Assembly (NCBI GenBank): GCA_963714125.1
Contig: OY970234.1
Coordinates: forward strand, 1,488,001-1,552,000
DNA from: CAWCAW01 sp963714125
GTDB lineage: Bacteria; Actinomycetota; Acidimicrobiia; Acidimicrobiales; UBA8190
Length of the DNA: 64,000 bases
Direction: 5' to 3'
The notes under the pieces were generated by a model that did not search any database, had not been told where the DNA came from, and worked only from the letters and a program-made list of their open reading frames with translations. Made by a program: the position numbers and the translations under genes. Shown here one piece after another: positions 41,326 to 50,130 of this stretch (position 1 is the first letter of the stretch; each line of letters starts with the position of its first letter).

Positions 41326-41771
41326 CAGAGCCTCTCGTCTTCGATTTCGAGGTGGCGTGTTCGCAGGCAGCGGCGTTTTCGACCTGGACCCAGCACGCCT
41401 CGACGTGGTGGCCCGCGGACCACTCCGTCAGTGGCGAGCGGGGGATCACGGTGATCTTCGAGGACCACGAAGGGGGGCGTGTCTTCGAAAGGACGTCGTC
41501 GGGGGTCGAACACGATTGGGGCCAGGTGACGGCCTGGGACCCGCCGTCGCGTCTCGCCTTTACCTGGCATCTCCACTTCGCTGCCGCCGAGGCCACCGAT
41601 GTGGAGATCCGTTTCGTTGCTTTAGGCCAGGATCGCACCCGTGTCGAGATCGAGCACCGCGGCTGGGAGCGACTGGGCGATGGCGCCCTACAGCGTCGGG
41701 AAGGGAACCAACGGGGCTGGGAGTCGGTACTTCCGTACTTCATGGCATCAATCGGAACAGGAGTTGCATGA
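41322..41771 (+). CDS. AHSA1/SRPBCC-family protein
   Basis: This 149-residue protein has the START-like fold of AHSA1 proteins: 'PLVFDFEVACSQAAAFSTW', 'SVSGERGITVIFEDHEGGRV', 'WGQVTAWDPPSRLAFTWHL' and 'TRVEIEHRGWERLGDGA'. The pairing with an overlapping ArsR gene is widespread. Such proteins may bind lipids or act as stress factors. Both ends overlap neighbouring genes by 4 bp, which indicates a tight operon. Confidence 0.9.
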   Translation: MTEPLVFDFEVACSQAAAFSTWTQHASTWWPADHSVSGERGITVIFEDHEGGRVFERTSSGVEHDWGQVTAWDPPSRLAFTWHLHFAAAEATDVEIRFVALGQDRTRVEIEHRGWERLGDGALQRREGNQRGWESVLPYFMASIGTGVA

Positions 41772-42178
41772 TGGCCAAAGGCACCAAAGACGATCCATGG
41801 ATCCTCAAGACGCCGCCGGGAACGTCGGAGTACTCGATGTACCGAGACGATGACAGCGAGCCGAGTCTTCTCATTTGCCAGGTCGGCTCCACCAAGCTGA
41901 CCTACCAGGCCCGCGCTATTGAGGACCTCGCCGCATGGCTCAAAGAGCGCGGCGACTGGGTACCGCTTGGTTCGGCCGACGAAGGAAAGGACCCGGCACC
42001 AGGAACGGTGGAGGAGTTCGGGCGCTCGGCGTCGAACCCCGTCGGGGGCTGGTATGGGATGCGCAAGGGATATCGGGGTCGATTCGGTATGTACCTTCCT
42101 CCTCTTCTCGAGGAACTGGGACGGGCCGAAGTCACCCATGAGGCCCGCAACAACCAAATGCGAGCGAAAGGGAAGTGA
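41768..42178 (+). CDS. DUF6855-type conserved protein
   Basis: This 136-residue protein is soluble and highly patterned: 'GTKDDPWILKTPPGTSEYSM', 'LICQVGSTKLTYQARAIEDL', 'WLKERGDWVPLGSADEGK', 'NPVGGWYGMRKGYRGRFGMY' and 'LPPLLEELGRAEVTHEARN'. I associate this with a conserved actinobacterial family (DUF6855) without a known function. The start ATG overlaps the AHSA1 stop, and its last base overlaps the next start, so all four genes here are coupled. Confidence 0.85.
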   Translation: MMAKGTKDDPWILKTPPGTSEYSMYRDDDSEPSLLICQVGSTKLTYQARAIEDLAAWLKERGDWVPLGSADEGKDPAPGTVEEFGRSASNPVGGWYGMRKGYRGRFGMYLPPLLEELGRAEVTHEARNNQMRAKGK

Positions 42179-42483
42179 TGAGTACCACCAAAGTGATTCG
42201 ATACCGCACCAAGCCCGACAGTGCCGACGAAAACGCTCAGCTCGTGGAAGACGTCTTCGCCGAGCTCGCCGCTGAGGATCCCGGAGGATTGCGCTACGTC
42301 ACCCTCCGTTTGGACGACGGTGTGACGTTCGTCCATATCGCCACCATCGAAGGTGATGCCAATCCGCTGGCGTCATCGCCGGCCTTCAAACGTTTCCAGT
42401 CGGAGATTGCCCTTCGCTGCGAAGAAGGCCCCTTGGCCATGGACGCCACGGTCGTCGGGGCGTACTCGTTTCCGATCAGTTAG
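42178..42483 (+). CDS. Small ferredoxin-fold (ABM-like) protein
   Basis: This 101-residue protein has the alpha/beta layout of antibiotic-biosynthesis-monooxygenase-type dimers: 'KVIRYRTKPDSADENAQLVE', then 'EDPGGLRYVTLRLDDGVTFV' and 'HIATIEGDANPLASSPAFKR'. Active-site residues of true monooxygenases cannot be judged. The start overlaps the previous gene's stop by one base, and the gene is convergent with the TetR gene, with their ends overlapping by 4 bp. It may act with the AHSA1 and DUF6855 proteins, but no function is shown. Confidence 0.75.
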   Translation: MSTTKVIRYRTKPDSADENAQLVEDVFAELAAEDPGGLRYVTLRLDDGVTFVHIATIEGDANPLASSPAFKRFQSEIALRCEEGPLAMDATVVGAYSFPIS

Positions 42484-43106
42484 CCCCGATTGCGTACGGC
42501 CTGAGTCGCCGTCACCCCGACTCCGACAGGACGGCCCATCTTCAACGCTTCATTGAGGTCGTCAATGACCCGCAAGGCGTCAGTTGTATCTTCGCCATCG
42601 AGGGCCGCCAGTGTCAGCGCCTGCAAGGCATCGACGAGCAGACGCGTGGCCATCTCGGGATCCTGGCGGGGTATTTGGCCCCGGTCCATAGCGTCGAGAA
42701 TCTGCTCCCGGACGAAGTGTGCGCCCCACTTTTTCCCTTCGGCGTCGCGCATGGTCAGGGCGGGATCGTCGAACGCCTGTCGAAGAAAGGGACGTTCGGG
42801 GCCTAGGTCTTTCAACGCAGCGAGATACGCCTCCACGCCTTGGCGGATGTTGGTGAGAAAGTCCCCCTCGGGCTTGACGGCGTCGGCCGACCGCTGCGCG
42901 GCGGCACCCCACAGGTCCTCTTGGAGGTCCCGGGCCACGTCAGCCTTGCTGGCGAAGTAATAGTAAAAGGCGCCTCGGGTCGTGCCCGCTCGCTCCACGA
43001 TGTGATCGACACCGGTGGCTCCATAGCCGCGGTCGCCAAAGGCGCCGACCGCCCCGTCCATGAGCCGCTCTTTCGTGTCGTGCGATCGAGGTCGCCGTCG
43101 AGACAC
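42480..43106 (-). CDS. TetR-family transcriptional regulator
   Basis: This 208-residue protein has the TetR N-terminal helix-turn-helix, 'RLMDGAVGAFGDRGYGATGV' and 'DHIVERAGTTRGAFYYYFAS', followed by a helical ligand domain. The C-terminal region resembles the tetracyclin-repressor-like group that senses hydrophobic compounds. It is divergent from the secreted protein at 43382, 275 bp away, and convergent with the ArsR operon. Its target is not evident. Confidence 0.92.
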   Translation of the reverse strand: MSRRRPRSHDTKERLMDGAVGAFGDRGYGATGVDHIVERAGTTRGAFYYYFASKADVARDLQEDLWGAAAQRSADAVKPEGDFLTNIRQGVEAYLAALKDLGPERPFLRQAFDDPALTMRDAEGKKWGAHFVREQILDAMDRGQIPRQDPEMATRLLVDALQALTLAALDGEDTTDALRVIDDLNEALKMGRPVGVGVTATQAVRNRG

Positions 43107-43381
43107 CGTCTTTACCCCCCCTTGCTGCTGGCCCCATTATCGGTCCGCCCCTGGGTCCTTCGCAATGCGTGTTGTCTCCTGGGACGTTCATGTGGGCCGG
43201 GCGGCCTGTCGACTCACGACGAACGGTCTGAGCGTCCCCTTCTGGCGCGCCGTTCAGCTGGCCCTATGTGTCGACCACGTCGTTTCTAGTGTTCGCGTCG
43301 GCACAGACGAAAGCCTTGACGCCAGGCATCCTGGGTTCAGTCGATAACACGAACATCGAGCTGAAGAGGGGTAGCAACGTC

Positions 43382-44086
43382 ATGTCATCGCGCACACAAG
43401 CCATCGTTTCCCGGTCCGTGGCCCTGGTAGGGGGTACGACGCTTCTTCTGGGCTTGGCCGCCGCGCCGGCCTGGGCCAACAAGACTCCCAGGTCGCATCT
43501 GGCCACCTACGCCCCATCGGACACCATCACGACCGCATCCTTGGGGGCCAGCGTGACCCTGCCGGCCTTCACCTGCAAGAGCACCCAAGACGGCATCGAT
43601 ATCCAAGACGCTCTCTATAACAGCGACAGTGGCCAGTGGAGCAGTGCCAACGTCGGATTGGGGTGCACCAAGGAGAAGGTGGGCAAGCGTCGCCAGATGG
43701 TGTCACTCTTTTCCGCCAGCTTCGACCTCGAAGGCGCGTACAGCAATCCCAGCGTCACCATGAACGCGGGCGACACCGTGGTCTTGTCGGCGTCGTGCAA
43801 CGGCGGTGGCATCGAGGTCAGTGTCGACGACTCCACCACCCACTCCTCGGCCAGTGTGACCTCTGCGGATCCCTGCACGTCGGTTGACGGCGGCATCGGG
43901 CTCAACGGCATCGTGAAGTTGCCGACGTTCGGGGCCATCGACTTTTCCGAAGTGACAGTGAACGGGTCTCCCATCGGCGCCGCCGACCCGGTCGTGTCCA
44001 ACTACTACGAAGGTCGCAAGTACGTCATCACCACCGGAGCGCTCACCGACGACGGGACGGCCTTCACGACCACACAGGGGGCGTAG
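43382..44086 (+). CDS. Secreted beta-sandwich protein, G1-peptidase-like fold
   Basis: This 234-residue protein has a signal peptide with core 'SVALVGGTTLLLGLAAAPAW' and likely cleavage after the Ala-Trp-Ala at about 33. The mature part has the strand pattern of peptidase family G1 (eqolisin) proteins: 'SFDLEGAYSNPSVTMNAGDT', 'VVLSASCNGGGIEVSVDDST', 'VKLPTFGAIDFSEVTVNGSP'. The catalytic Gln and Glu of that family are not visible at the expected places, so a binding or structural role is more likely than proteolysis. Four cysteines may form two disulfides. I start at ATG 43382 because the earlier frame has no signal features. A hairpin terminator follows. Confidence 0.6.
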   Translation: MSSRTQAIVSRSVALVGGTTLLLGLAAAPAWANKTPRSHLATYAPSDTITTASLGASVTLPAFTCKSTQDGIDIQDALYNSDSGQWSSANVGLGCTKEKVGKRRQMVSLFSASFDLEGAYSNPSVTMNAGDTVVLSASCNGGGIEVSVDDSTTHSSASVTSADPCTSVDGGIGLNGIVKLPTFGAIDFSEVTVNGSPIGAADPVVSNYYEGRKYVITTGALTDDGTAFTTTQGA

Positions 44087-44096
44087 CGGGGCGAGA

Positions 44097-44138
44097 CGAA
44101 GGGCCCACGCCGAACTGGGGTGAGGCGTGGGCCCTTCG
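44097..44138 (+). terminator. Long-stem hairpin terminator
   Basis: CGAAGGGCCCACGCC at 44097-44111 pairs perfectly with GGCGTGGGCCCTTCG at 44124-44138 around a 12-nt loop. It starts 11 bp after the secreted-protein stop. No clear T tail follows, so it may rely on stem strength or act in both directions. Confidence 0.7.
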
Positions 44139-44268
44139 TGGTGGCAATGGTCTGTACGCAGGGCGGTTCCCCCGGGCCGCCCTGCGTACATGTTTGCGGG
44201 CGCCATCTGGGGTTGGGGTGGCCGCTCGGTAGGCGAGGTCAGCCTCCACGAGAACCGGGAGCGCTCTG

Positions 44269-45300
44269 TCAGTCCTTGAGGCGAGCCGACGCAGTGGTTG
44301 GGCCTCGAGCCCATGAGGTTGGTTCGGTTTCGCCTGCCAACGTGGCGGCCGCACCCCGTAGCTGTGCGAACTCTGCGTCCCGTCGATTGAGAACGAAGAG
44401 GGTGACGCTTCCCACCGCCGCCACTCCCCAGCTGGTAATGAGCCGGTAGATCACGGTGGCCACGATGGCCCGAGCCGCAGGCGTGCCGACCAACGCAAAG
44501 GCGCCGATCATGCCGCCCTCGACAAAACCGATTCCGCCCGGGACCGGCGCCAAGCTGCCCACGATTTGTGCGGCGGCGTAGGCGAACAGAACGGCTCGCC
44601 ACGGCACGGGGAAGTTGAGCACGGCGAATGCACCGATAAGGCACACGACGTCGAAGCCCCAGTTGCCGAGGCTCAACACGAACACCTGGATCCCACCCGA
44701 CAGCGTGGCCCGAAACTGCACCACGTTTACAGAACGGTGGACGACTCGCTGGGCCAAGGACGCCCCCGGGAGTCCGCGGTGGCGAATCAACCACGCGTCA
44801 GCCTCGGGGAGATGATGCGCCACGGCCACGATGCCGGCGGTGGCACCGATGAGCAGGGCGGCACAGCCCACTGTCGGCCCTATGCCGATCAACTGCGCAA
44901 TCGCTGCCCCCGCCAAAAGCAACAACAGCATCGAGATGGTGGCCGCAAAGCCGCCGGCCAGTACGGCCCATAGTGCCAATGGCATCGGGATTTTGCGGCG
45001 ACGATATTGGCTCACCAGCCACCCGCTGGCGGGAGCTGTTCCCCCCGGAACGAGATTGGTGAGCCCGGTGGCGGCTAGGGCCAGACTCATCATGGTGCGA
45101 AACCTGAGCTTGGCTCCTCCGGCCAATAACAGCCGTCTCTGCACGGCGGCATAGCAGAGAAAGGAGAGAATCTCGGCACCCACCGCCGCCGCCAACCACG
45201 GAAGTCGACGGACACTGAGGTGGTGAAGTGCGCTGGCGAAGTCGTGCCTTACCCGCCAGGCCAGAACCACCAACGCCACCAGGATCAGTGCACCGAACAA
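44269..45300 (-). CDS. LPG-synthase-TM / flippase-like membrane protein
   Basis: This protein of about 343 residues has roughly eight membrane helices and the pattern of the lysylphosphatidylglycerol-synthase transmembrane family (UPF0104): 'LCYAAVQRRLLLAGGAKLRF', 'LAATGLTNLVPGGTAPASGW', 'AQIVGSLAPVPGGIGFVEGG' and 'AIVATVIYRLITSWGVAAVG'. It lacks the cytoplasmic aminoacyltransferase domain, so it is more likely a lipid flippase-like protein. The start is uncertain: the frame is open upstream to 45366 and only TTG/GTG-type codons are available. It follows the AI-2E permease gene on the same strand within about 70 bp. Confidence 0.82.
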   Translation of the reverse strand: MFGALILVALVVLAWRVRHDFASALHHLSVRRLPWLAAAVGAEILSFLCYAAVQRRLLLAGGAKLRFRTMMSLALAATGLTNLVPGGTAPASGWLVSQYRRRKIPMPLALWAVLAGGFAATISMLLLLLAGAAIAQLIGIGPTVGCAALLIGATAGIVAVAHHLPEADAWLIRHRGLPGASLAQRVVHRSVNVVQFRATLSGGIQVFVLSLGNWGFDVVCLIGAFAVLNFPVPWRAVLFAYAAAQIVGSLAPVPGGIGFVEGGMIGAFALVGTPAARAIVATVIYRLITSWGVAAVGSVTLFVLNRRDAEFAQLRGAAATLAGETEPTSWARGPTTASARLKD

Positions 45301-45366
45301 CAGCTTGGGGGACGGCAGCCACCGAGGCCACGTGAGCTTCCGGCGGGCGCGCTTCGTCTGGAACTC

Positions 45367-46578
45367 CTAGCGCTGGTTTTGCCGGGGGATGGTCACTTCG
45401 TCAAGAAGCAGATGGATAGTGGCCGCCACAGGAATGGCCACCAGAGCGCCGACAAGGCCGAGAAGAGTGCCGCCGATAAGCGTGGCGATGATGGTCAGGC
45501 CCGGGGTGACTTTGACCGTGTGCTTCATCACGCGCGGGTTGAGGAGGTAGTCCTCCAGATAGCGGTAGACGACGTAGAACCCGAGGGTGGCCACGCCGAT
45601 GGGGATGCCCTTCGAAAGAGCCACGAGCGAGACGATGATCCCGGCAATGGTGGAACCCACCATGGGAATGAGATCGAAGAGCGCGACCACCAACGCCAGG
45701 AGTAGGGCGTAGGGGACCCCGAAGATGAGCAACCACACGTAGGTTCCGATACCGGAGATCACCGACGTCAGCAGGTTGCCCAGCATGAAGCCGCCGATCC
45801 GGCTGAAGACCTCATCGGTGAGCAAGCTGGTGCGTTCGCGCCGGCTGCGCGGCACGATCGACAACCAAAGTTTCTTCACCCCTGGCAATGCGATGAGGAA
45901 GTAAATGGTGAGAGCGACGATGCTGATCGTCGCCACGCCGAGCGACAGGATCTCCTTTCCCGCGCCGAGCACCCCTCCGGGGGCGATCTTGATCTTCGAT
46001 TTGCCTTTGAGGTAACTCGTCACGTGCAGCTTCACCGCCAGCTTGCCGGCCCAGCCTTTGCCGGCGACGAGGTTCGCTTTGTACTTCGGGTAGTTCTTCA
46101 CCAAGGAGGAAACTTCGTGCGAGATGGGGGGGACGGCGGCGAGGATAAATCCGGCTACGACGAGCAAAAACCCAAAGGTCACAATGGCGACGGCCAGTCC
46201 TCGCCGAATGCCTCTATTGATAAGGAGGTCAAGGACCGGGTTCAAGCCGATGGCCACAAACAGGGCGAGCCCGATGATGACCAGGACGGTGGCGATCTCC
46301 GCGATGCCTCGGGCCAGGACGTAGGCGATGGCGACCCCCAGGGCGCCGGTCAGGCCGATGAAGAACGGGGAACGATGATCGAACGGGCGACCGAGCGCTC
46401 CCAGGGAGTCGTCGGATTCGTCCCGCTCGCGTTCTGCGCTCGGGGGTAAAATCAGGACGCCAGGTGGACTGGCCCCATCGGCTGCCGGCGTTGCGTCGAC
46501 CTCGACGACGGGCGCGTCAACGCCGTGGCCATCTGATATCACCGTTAAGGGCACGGATCCTTCGGTGGTGTTAGCCAT
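45367..46578 (-). CDS. AI-2E-family transporter
   Basis: This 403-residue protein is an AI-2E (PerM/TqsA-type) permease. After a polar N-terminus of about 70 residues come helices 'FFIGLTGALGVAIAYVLARG' and 'IATVLVIIGLALFVAIGLNP', then 'LAVAIVTFGFLLVVAGFILA', the central soluble part, and 'YALLLALVVALFDLIPMVGS' with the conserved D-L-I-P. The C-terminal 'TPGLTIIATLIGGTLLGLVG' is typical. Family members export small molecules or ions; the substrate cannot be told. It is upstream of the flippase-like gene. Confidence 0.92.
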   Translation of the reverse strand: MANTTEGSVPLTVISDGHGVDAPVVEVDATPAADGASPPGVLILPPSAERERDESDDSLGALGRPFDHRSPFFIGLTGALGVAIAYVLARGIAEIATVLVIIGLALFVAIGLNPVLDLLINRGIRRGLAVAIVTFGFLLVVAGFILAAVPPISHEVSSLVKNYPKYKANLVAGKGWAGKLAVKLHVTSYLKGKSKIKIAPGGVLGAGKEILSLGVATISIVALTIYFLIALPGVKKLWLSIVPRSRRERTSLLTDEVFSRIGGFMLGNLLTSVISGIGTYVWLLIFGVPYALLLALVVALFDLIPMVGSTIAGIIVSLVALSKGIPIGVATLGFYVVYRYLEDYLLNPRVMKHTVKVTPGLTIIATLIGGTLLGLVGALVAIPVAATIHLLLDEVTIPRQNQR

Positions 46579-46606
46579 GTTGAGGCCCTATCGGGTTCCG
46601 CTCCGC

Positions 46607-46777
46607 TTACCAGCGATAGAAACGATGACGGCCCGCGTTTTCGCCCCGTCCCAGTGCGAAACCAATGATCCACACGAAGAAGAACACCACGGCCACAATC
46701 CAGAGCAGATGAGCGGCGAATCCGAATCCGAAGAAGAGCAATACCACCAGCAGTGCCAGGAGCAGGACCATGGTCAT
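46607..46777 (-). CDS. Small hydrophobic membrane protein (DUF5670-like)
   Basis: This protein of about 56 residues has two adjoining membrane helices, 'MVLLLALLVVLLFFGFGFAA' and 'LLWIVAVVFFFVWIIGFALG', and a short basic tail ending 'GRHRFYRW'. Such tiny two-helix proteins (Lmo0937/DUF5670-like) are common near stress genes. The frame extends further upstream but that part is not conserved-looking, so I start at ATG 46777. It is 28 bp upstream of the AI-2E gene on the same strand. Confidence 0.65.
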   Translation of the reverse strand: MTMVLLLALLVVLLFFGFGFAAHLLWIVAVVFFFVWIIGFALGRGENAGRHRFYRW

Positions 46778-46956
46778 CCTTTGGACGTTTGGGTACCACC
46801 ACGGGTCCGTTGCCCGGGGTGTCGAGTGTGCATGTACCCAAAAGTCCGAGTCGTAATCGTGCGCGCCCCAGGGACCACTCAACCGATCACTGCGTGCCGC
46901 ACGGATTGTTACAACGGTGCACGGCCTTGGCCTGGTCTAATGGCAGTAGGGCCCGC

Positions 46957-47508
46957 TCACGCCGAGCGTCGACGAAGGCGATACCGGCGATGGTCCGCTC
47001 CACCGGCCGCGGTGCTCGTTACGACGTGCTGCACGACATCGAAGATGCCACTGGGGGCCACCGCGGGCACGATAAGCGTCTCATGGGAGAGCTGGGCGAG
47101 ATCCTCATCCTCACGATGAAGGGTCATGATCCGCCCACCGAAACGTCGGGCATCGTCGACGTGTTCAAGTAAACGTTCACCGGCGTGATTGGGCGCGACC
47201 ACCACAACCGTGTCGCTGCGTCGGACGGCGGAGAGACGGTCCAATGTCACGCCAAGGTGGGCCGGCGCGGCCCGTGGGGCGGTCCATCGCACCCAGGTGG
47301 GCACTAGATCGGGACGCCCGCAAGACTGCGCCTCTTCGGCCATGTGGGCAACGAAATGCCAGGGCTCGTTGTCGGGGGTGCCGACCACCAGTAGTGAGCC
47401 GCCGCGACCTGGGCCTGACCCGATGGCGGCGGCGAATTCCTCTGAAGCGTGGTCAAGGCGGAGGGCTCGCAGAAGCTTTCGAAACCCGCCGACCTCGTGA
47501 TGGTCCAT
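46957..47508 (-). CDS. SIS-like conserved protein
   Basis: This 183-residue protein has an alpha/beta pattern reminiscent of sugar-isomerase (SIS) domains: 'GSLLVVGTPDNEPWHFVAHM', then 'RRSDTVVVVAPNHAGERLLE' and 'RFGGRIMTLHREDEDLAQLS', where SIS proteins place nucleotide-sugar binding loops. It ends in a basic tail. The family match is from memory and moderate. It lies alone, divergent from the frameshifted hydrolase at 47607. Confidence 0.6.
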   Translation of the reverse strand: MDHHEVGGFRKLLRALRLDHASEEFAAAIGSGPGRGGSLLVVGTPDNEPWHFVAHMAEEAQSCGRPDLVPTWVRWTAPRAAPAHLGVTLDRLSAVRRSDTVVVVAPNHAGERLLEHVDDARRFGGRIMTLHREDEDLAQLSHETLIVPAVAPSGIFDVVQHVVTSTAAGGADHRRYRLRRRSA

Positions 47509-47606
47509 CTCTTAGGTATCGGACAAAGAGGCGACGCCCTTGAAGGCGAAGCCGTGGGCGCGATACTGCCTGGTCGGAACGCCAACGCAGGTACACCCAT
47601 CACACG

Positions 47607-48436
47607 ATGGTCACTTCCGACGACGGGTCGTCGATCGATTACTACCAATACGGCCATGGGCCTGGAATCGTCCTTCTCCATGGCGCGGCCCAATCGGCGC
47701 AGAGCTTTGGAACCTTGGCTCAGGAGCTATCCGATGATTCACCGTCTTCGTCCCTGATCGACGAGGCCGAGGTCTCAGCTCGGCTTACGGAGACTTTCAT
47801 GGGCTACGCACCGAAGTGGCCGACCTCAACGCCTTGCTCGATGTCACCGGTTGCCACTACGTGTTCGGCCTCAGTTCCGGCGCCGTGATCTGCATCGAGA
47901 CCGCCTTGAAGCGTCCGGATATCACCAAGCTGGCGCTCTACGAGCCACCCCTTTCCTTCAACGGCATCGTGCACGGCCAGTGGGCGCCAGAGTATGAGCG
48001 CGCCATGCAAGCGGGGAAACTCGGGACCGCTTTGGCGGCCGCTTTGAAAGGCACTGCCGATCGGACACTGATTCGTCTCGTGCCCCGCCCCCTGGTGGCC
48101 GGTCTCTTGAATTTCGCCATCAAACGAACCGCCCATCGTCCGGTGCTCGAAGGCACGCAGGTGTTGCCAATCGACCTCATTCCGACGGTGCACTACGACA
48201 TCCAGACGGTTCAGGAGGCGGCGGGTCGCCTGGAGCGATTCGCCGGCCGCGGGTGCCGAGTTCTCCTCTTGGGAGGTTCGAAGAGCGCCCGCAACCTGAC
48301 GGCCACGCTCAACGGTCTCAGTGGCGTGTTGCCGGCAGCGTCGAGAGTCACCATTCCTGGCGCGGGACACACCGCTGCCGACAACAGCAAACAGCCGGCT
48401 GTGGTGGCGGCCGAGTTGCGGTCCTTCTTCGGCTGA
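47607..48436 (+). pseudogene. Alpha/beta hydrolase, frameshifted
   Basis: The first frame, from ATG 47607, encodes 'YYQYGHGPGIVLLHGAAQSA' and runs to 'LAQELSDD'. The second frame, 47743 onward, continues the fold with 'FVPDRRGRGLSSAYGDFHGL', the nucleophile elbow 'VFGLSSGAVICIETAL' and the terminal histidine in 'TIPGAGHTAADNSK'. Adding one T at 47738-47739 (GATTC to GATTTC) joins them as '...SDDFTVFVPDRRGRG' without other changes. So this is a -1 frameshift in an otherwise complete gene of about 276 codons. It may be a real pseudogene, a phase variant in no obvious repeat, or a sequencing error. The substrate is unknown. Confidence 0.85.
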
Positions 48437-48458
48437 CAGACGCTTGATTCCGGCGCGC

Positions 48459-50012
48459 TTAGGCCACGAGCTCGGGGTTCTCCCACAGGAGTTCGTCGTC
48501 CATGGCGAACTCTGTCTCATCGACGGTCTCCGCGGCCACCTTCGCGCTCGGAAGGCGCACGATGGCGGCCACCATGACAAAGGCAGTCAAGGCGAAGAGG
48601 GCACCGACACCGAAGACGACGTCGAGGCCATGCACCATGAGGGCGCGTCCTGCCCCACTGGCCGTCGCCGACGCACCAGCCAACTGGGCGTGGCCGGAGA
48701 CGGCCCCGTACACGGTGACCAGGACGGCCAGCCCCAAAGCGGCGCCGACCTGCTGGATCACGTTTACCAGGCCCGAGGCGGCCCCGGCGTCAGCGGGCTC
48801 CACTCCCGACAACGACGCCGTGGTCAAGGTCACCAGCGATGTGCCCGATCCCACGCCAAGCAACACCAGCGTCAGGAGGATCTCGGGGTAATGCGCTCCG
48901 ACGCCAATGCGGCTCGATAGCACCAAGCTGGCGATGGCCAAGGCGATGCCACTGAGCATCAGCGTCTTGGGTCGCACGCGATTCACCAACACCTTGCTGG
49001 CCAACTGCGACGAGATGAACACCGATATCGGAACGGGGAGGAAGCTGAGGCCGGCGCGCAGCGGTGAGTAGCCCTGCACGTCCTGAAGGAACTGGTCGAG
49101 GAAGAAGAACATCCCGTACATTCCGGCGTAGACGAGGCCACGGGAGACGTTCGCCGTGGTGCGGACCGAGTTCGCCAACATTCGCAGAGGCAGGATCGGT
49201 TCTTCGACTCGCGACTCGTTGTGCACGAACACACCCAGCAGTGCCACGCCCGCCACAAGCGCCCCCACGGTGCGGGCGTTGGCCCATCCGCTGGTGCCCG
49301 CCTCGACCAAGCCGAGGACGATGGCCGTCATCCCGAGCACCGACGTGACCGCTCCGACGAAGTCGAATCGCCCGTGGCGGCGCTCGGTCTCGCTGAGCAC
49401 CATCCGGCCCACGAGGAAGACGGCCAGGCCGATGGGCACGTTGACGAACATGACCCAGCGCCATGACACGAGTTGCGTGAGCACACCTCCAGACACAAGG
49501 CCGATGGCGCCTCCGGCGGCCGAGACCGTTGTAAAGAGCCCGATAGCTCGAATCCGCGCCGGCCCTTCGGGAAAGACGCTCGTCAAAAGTGCCAGCGACG
49601 ACGGGGCCGCCAAGGCCGCACCGACGCCTTGCAGAGCTCTTGAGGCCAGCAACATCGAGGCTGTGACGGCGAACCCGCCCAGCAGCGAACTCATCGTGAA
49701 GAGGGCGATACCGATGAGAAAGGTGCGCCGCCGACCGAGGAGGTCTCCGGAGCGGGCACCGAGCAGAAGCAGGCCGCCGAAGGTCAGGAGGTAGGCGTTG
49801 AGCACCCACGAGAGGCTCGTCCCCGAGAAGTGGAGCCCTTGCTGGATGTGGGGCAGCGCCACGTTGACGATGGTTGTGTCCAGCACCACCATCAGCTGGG
49901 CCGTCAGGATGACAAAGAGGAACACCGACCGGGATGCCTGCCACCTGGAGCCTTCTGAGCTGGAGTTTCTTTCCTGACCGGGCCGTGACAAAAGAACAGG
50001 GAATGCGGGCAT
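48459..50012 (-). CDS. DHA2-family MFS drug exporter
   Basis: This 517-residue protein has about 14 helices and QacA/EmrB-type motifs: 'LMVVLDTTIVNVALPHIQQG' (D-x-T-I-V-N-V-A-L-P), 'LLLGARSGDLLGRRRTFLIG' as motif A, 'LASRALQGVGAALAAPSSLA' as motif B, and 'VSAAGGAIGLVSGGVLTQLV' as motif C of antiporters. It should export drugs or toxic metabolites using protons. It is divergent from the TetR gene at 50131, and two 15-bp palindromes lie in the gap, so TetR probably represses it. The first 25 residues are polar; a start closer to residue 25 is possible. Confidence 0.93.
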   Translation of the reverse strand: MPAFPVLLSRPGQERNSSSEGSRWQASRSVFLFVILTAQLMVVLDTTIVNVALPHIQQGLHFSGTSLSWVLNAYLLTFGGLLLLGARSGDLLGRRRTFLIGIALFTMSSLLGGFAVTASMLLASRALQGVGAALAAPSSLALLTSVFPEGPARIRAIGLFTTVSAAGGAIGLVSGGVLTQLVSWRWVMFVNVPIGLAVFLVGRMVLSETERRHGRFDFVGAVTSVLGMTAIVLGLVEAGTSGWANARTVGALVAGVALLGVFVHNESRVEEPILPLRMLANSVRTTANVSRGLVYAGMYGMFFFLDQFLQDVQGYSPLRAGLSFLPVPISVFISSQLASKVLVNRVRPKTLMLSGIALAIASLVLSSRIGVGAHYPEILLTLVLLGVGSGTSLVTLTTASLSGVEPADAGAASGLVNVIQQVGAALGLAVLVTVYGAVSGHAQLAGASATASGAGRALMVHGLDVVFGVGALFALTAFVMVAAIVRLPSAKVAAETVDETEFAMDDELLWENPELVA

Positions 50013-50050
50013 GTACTTCGACCTTTCCTACTGGTACTCTGACAACTAAG

Positions 50051-50089
50051 CGGAAGCTGTCTCCGGTTAGTATACGGAGGGTGCCTCCG
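50051..50089. promoter_or_regulatory. Paired 15-bp palindromes, probable TetR operators
   Basis: CGGAAGCTGTCTCCG at 50051-50065 and CGGAGGGTGCCTCCG at 50075-50089 have the same form, CGGAR-N5-YTCCG, and their centres are 24 bp apart. They lie between the divergent MFS exporter (start 50012) and TetR (start 50131) genes. The spacing of slightly more than two helical turns suits two dimers binding side by side. Confidence 0.75.
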
Positions 50090-50130
50090 TTTTGCAAGAT
50101 GTTTCTCCTGGGCGCCGGAGGATGCAAGTA

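Noticed and set aside
48790..50127. 445-codon minus-strand frame in another phase of the second exporter gene
   Set aside because: Arg/Pro/Gly-rich shadow frame without domain signals.
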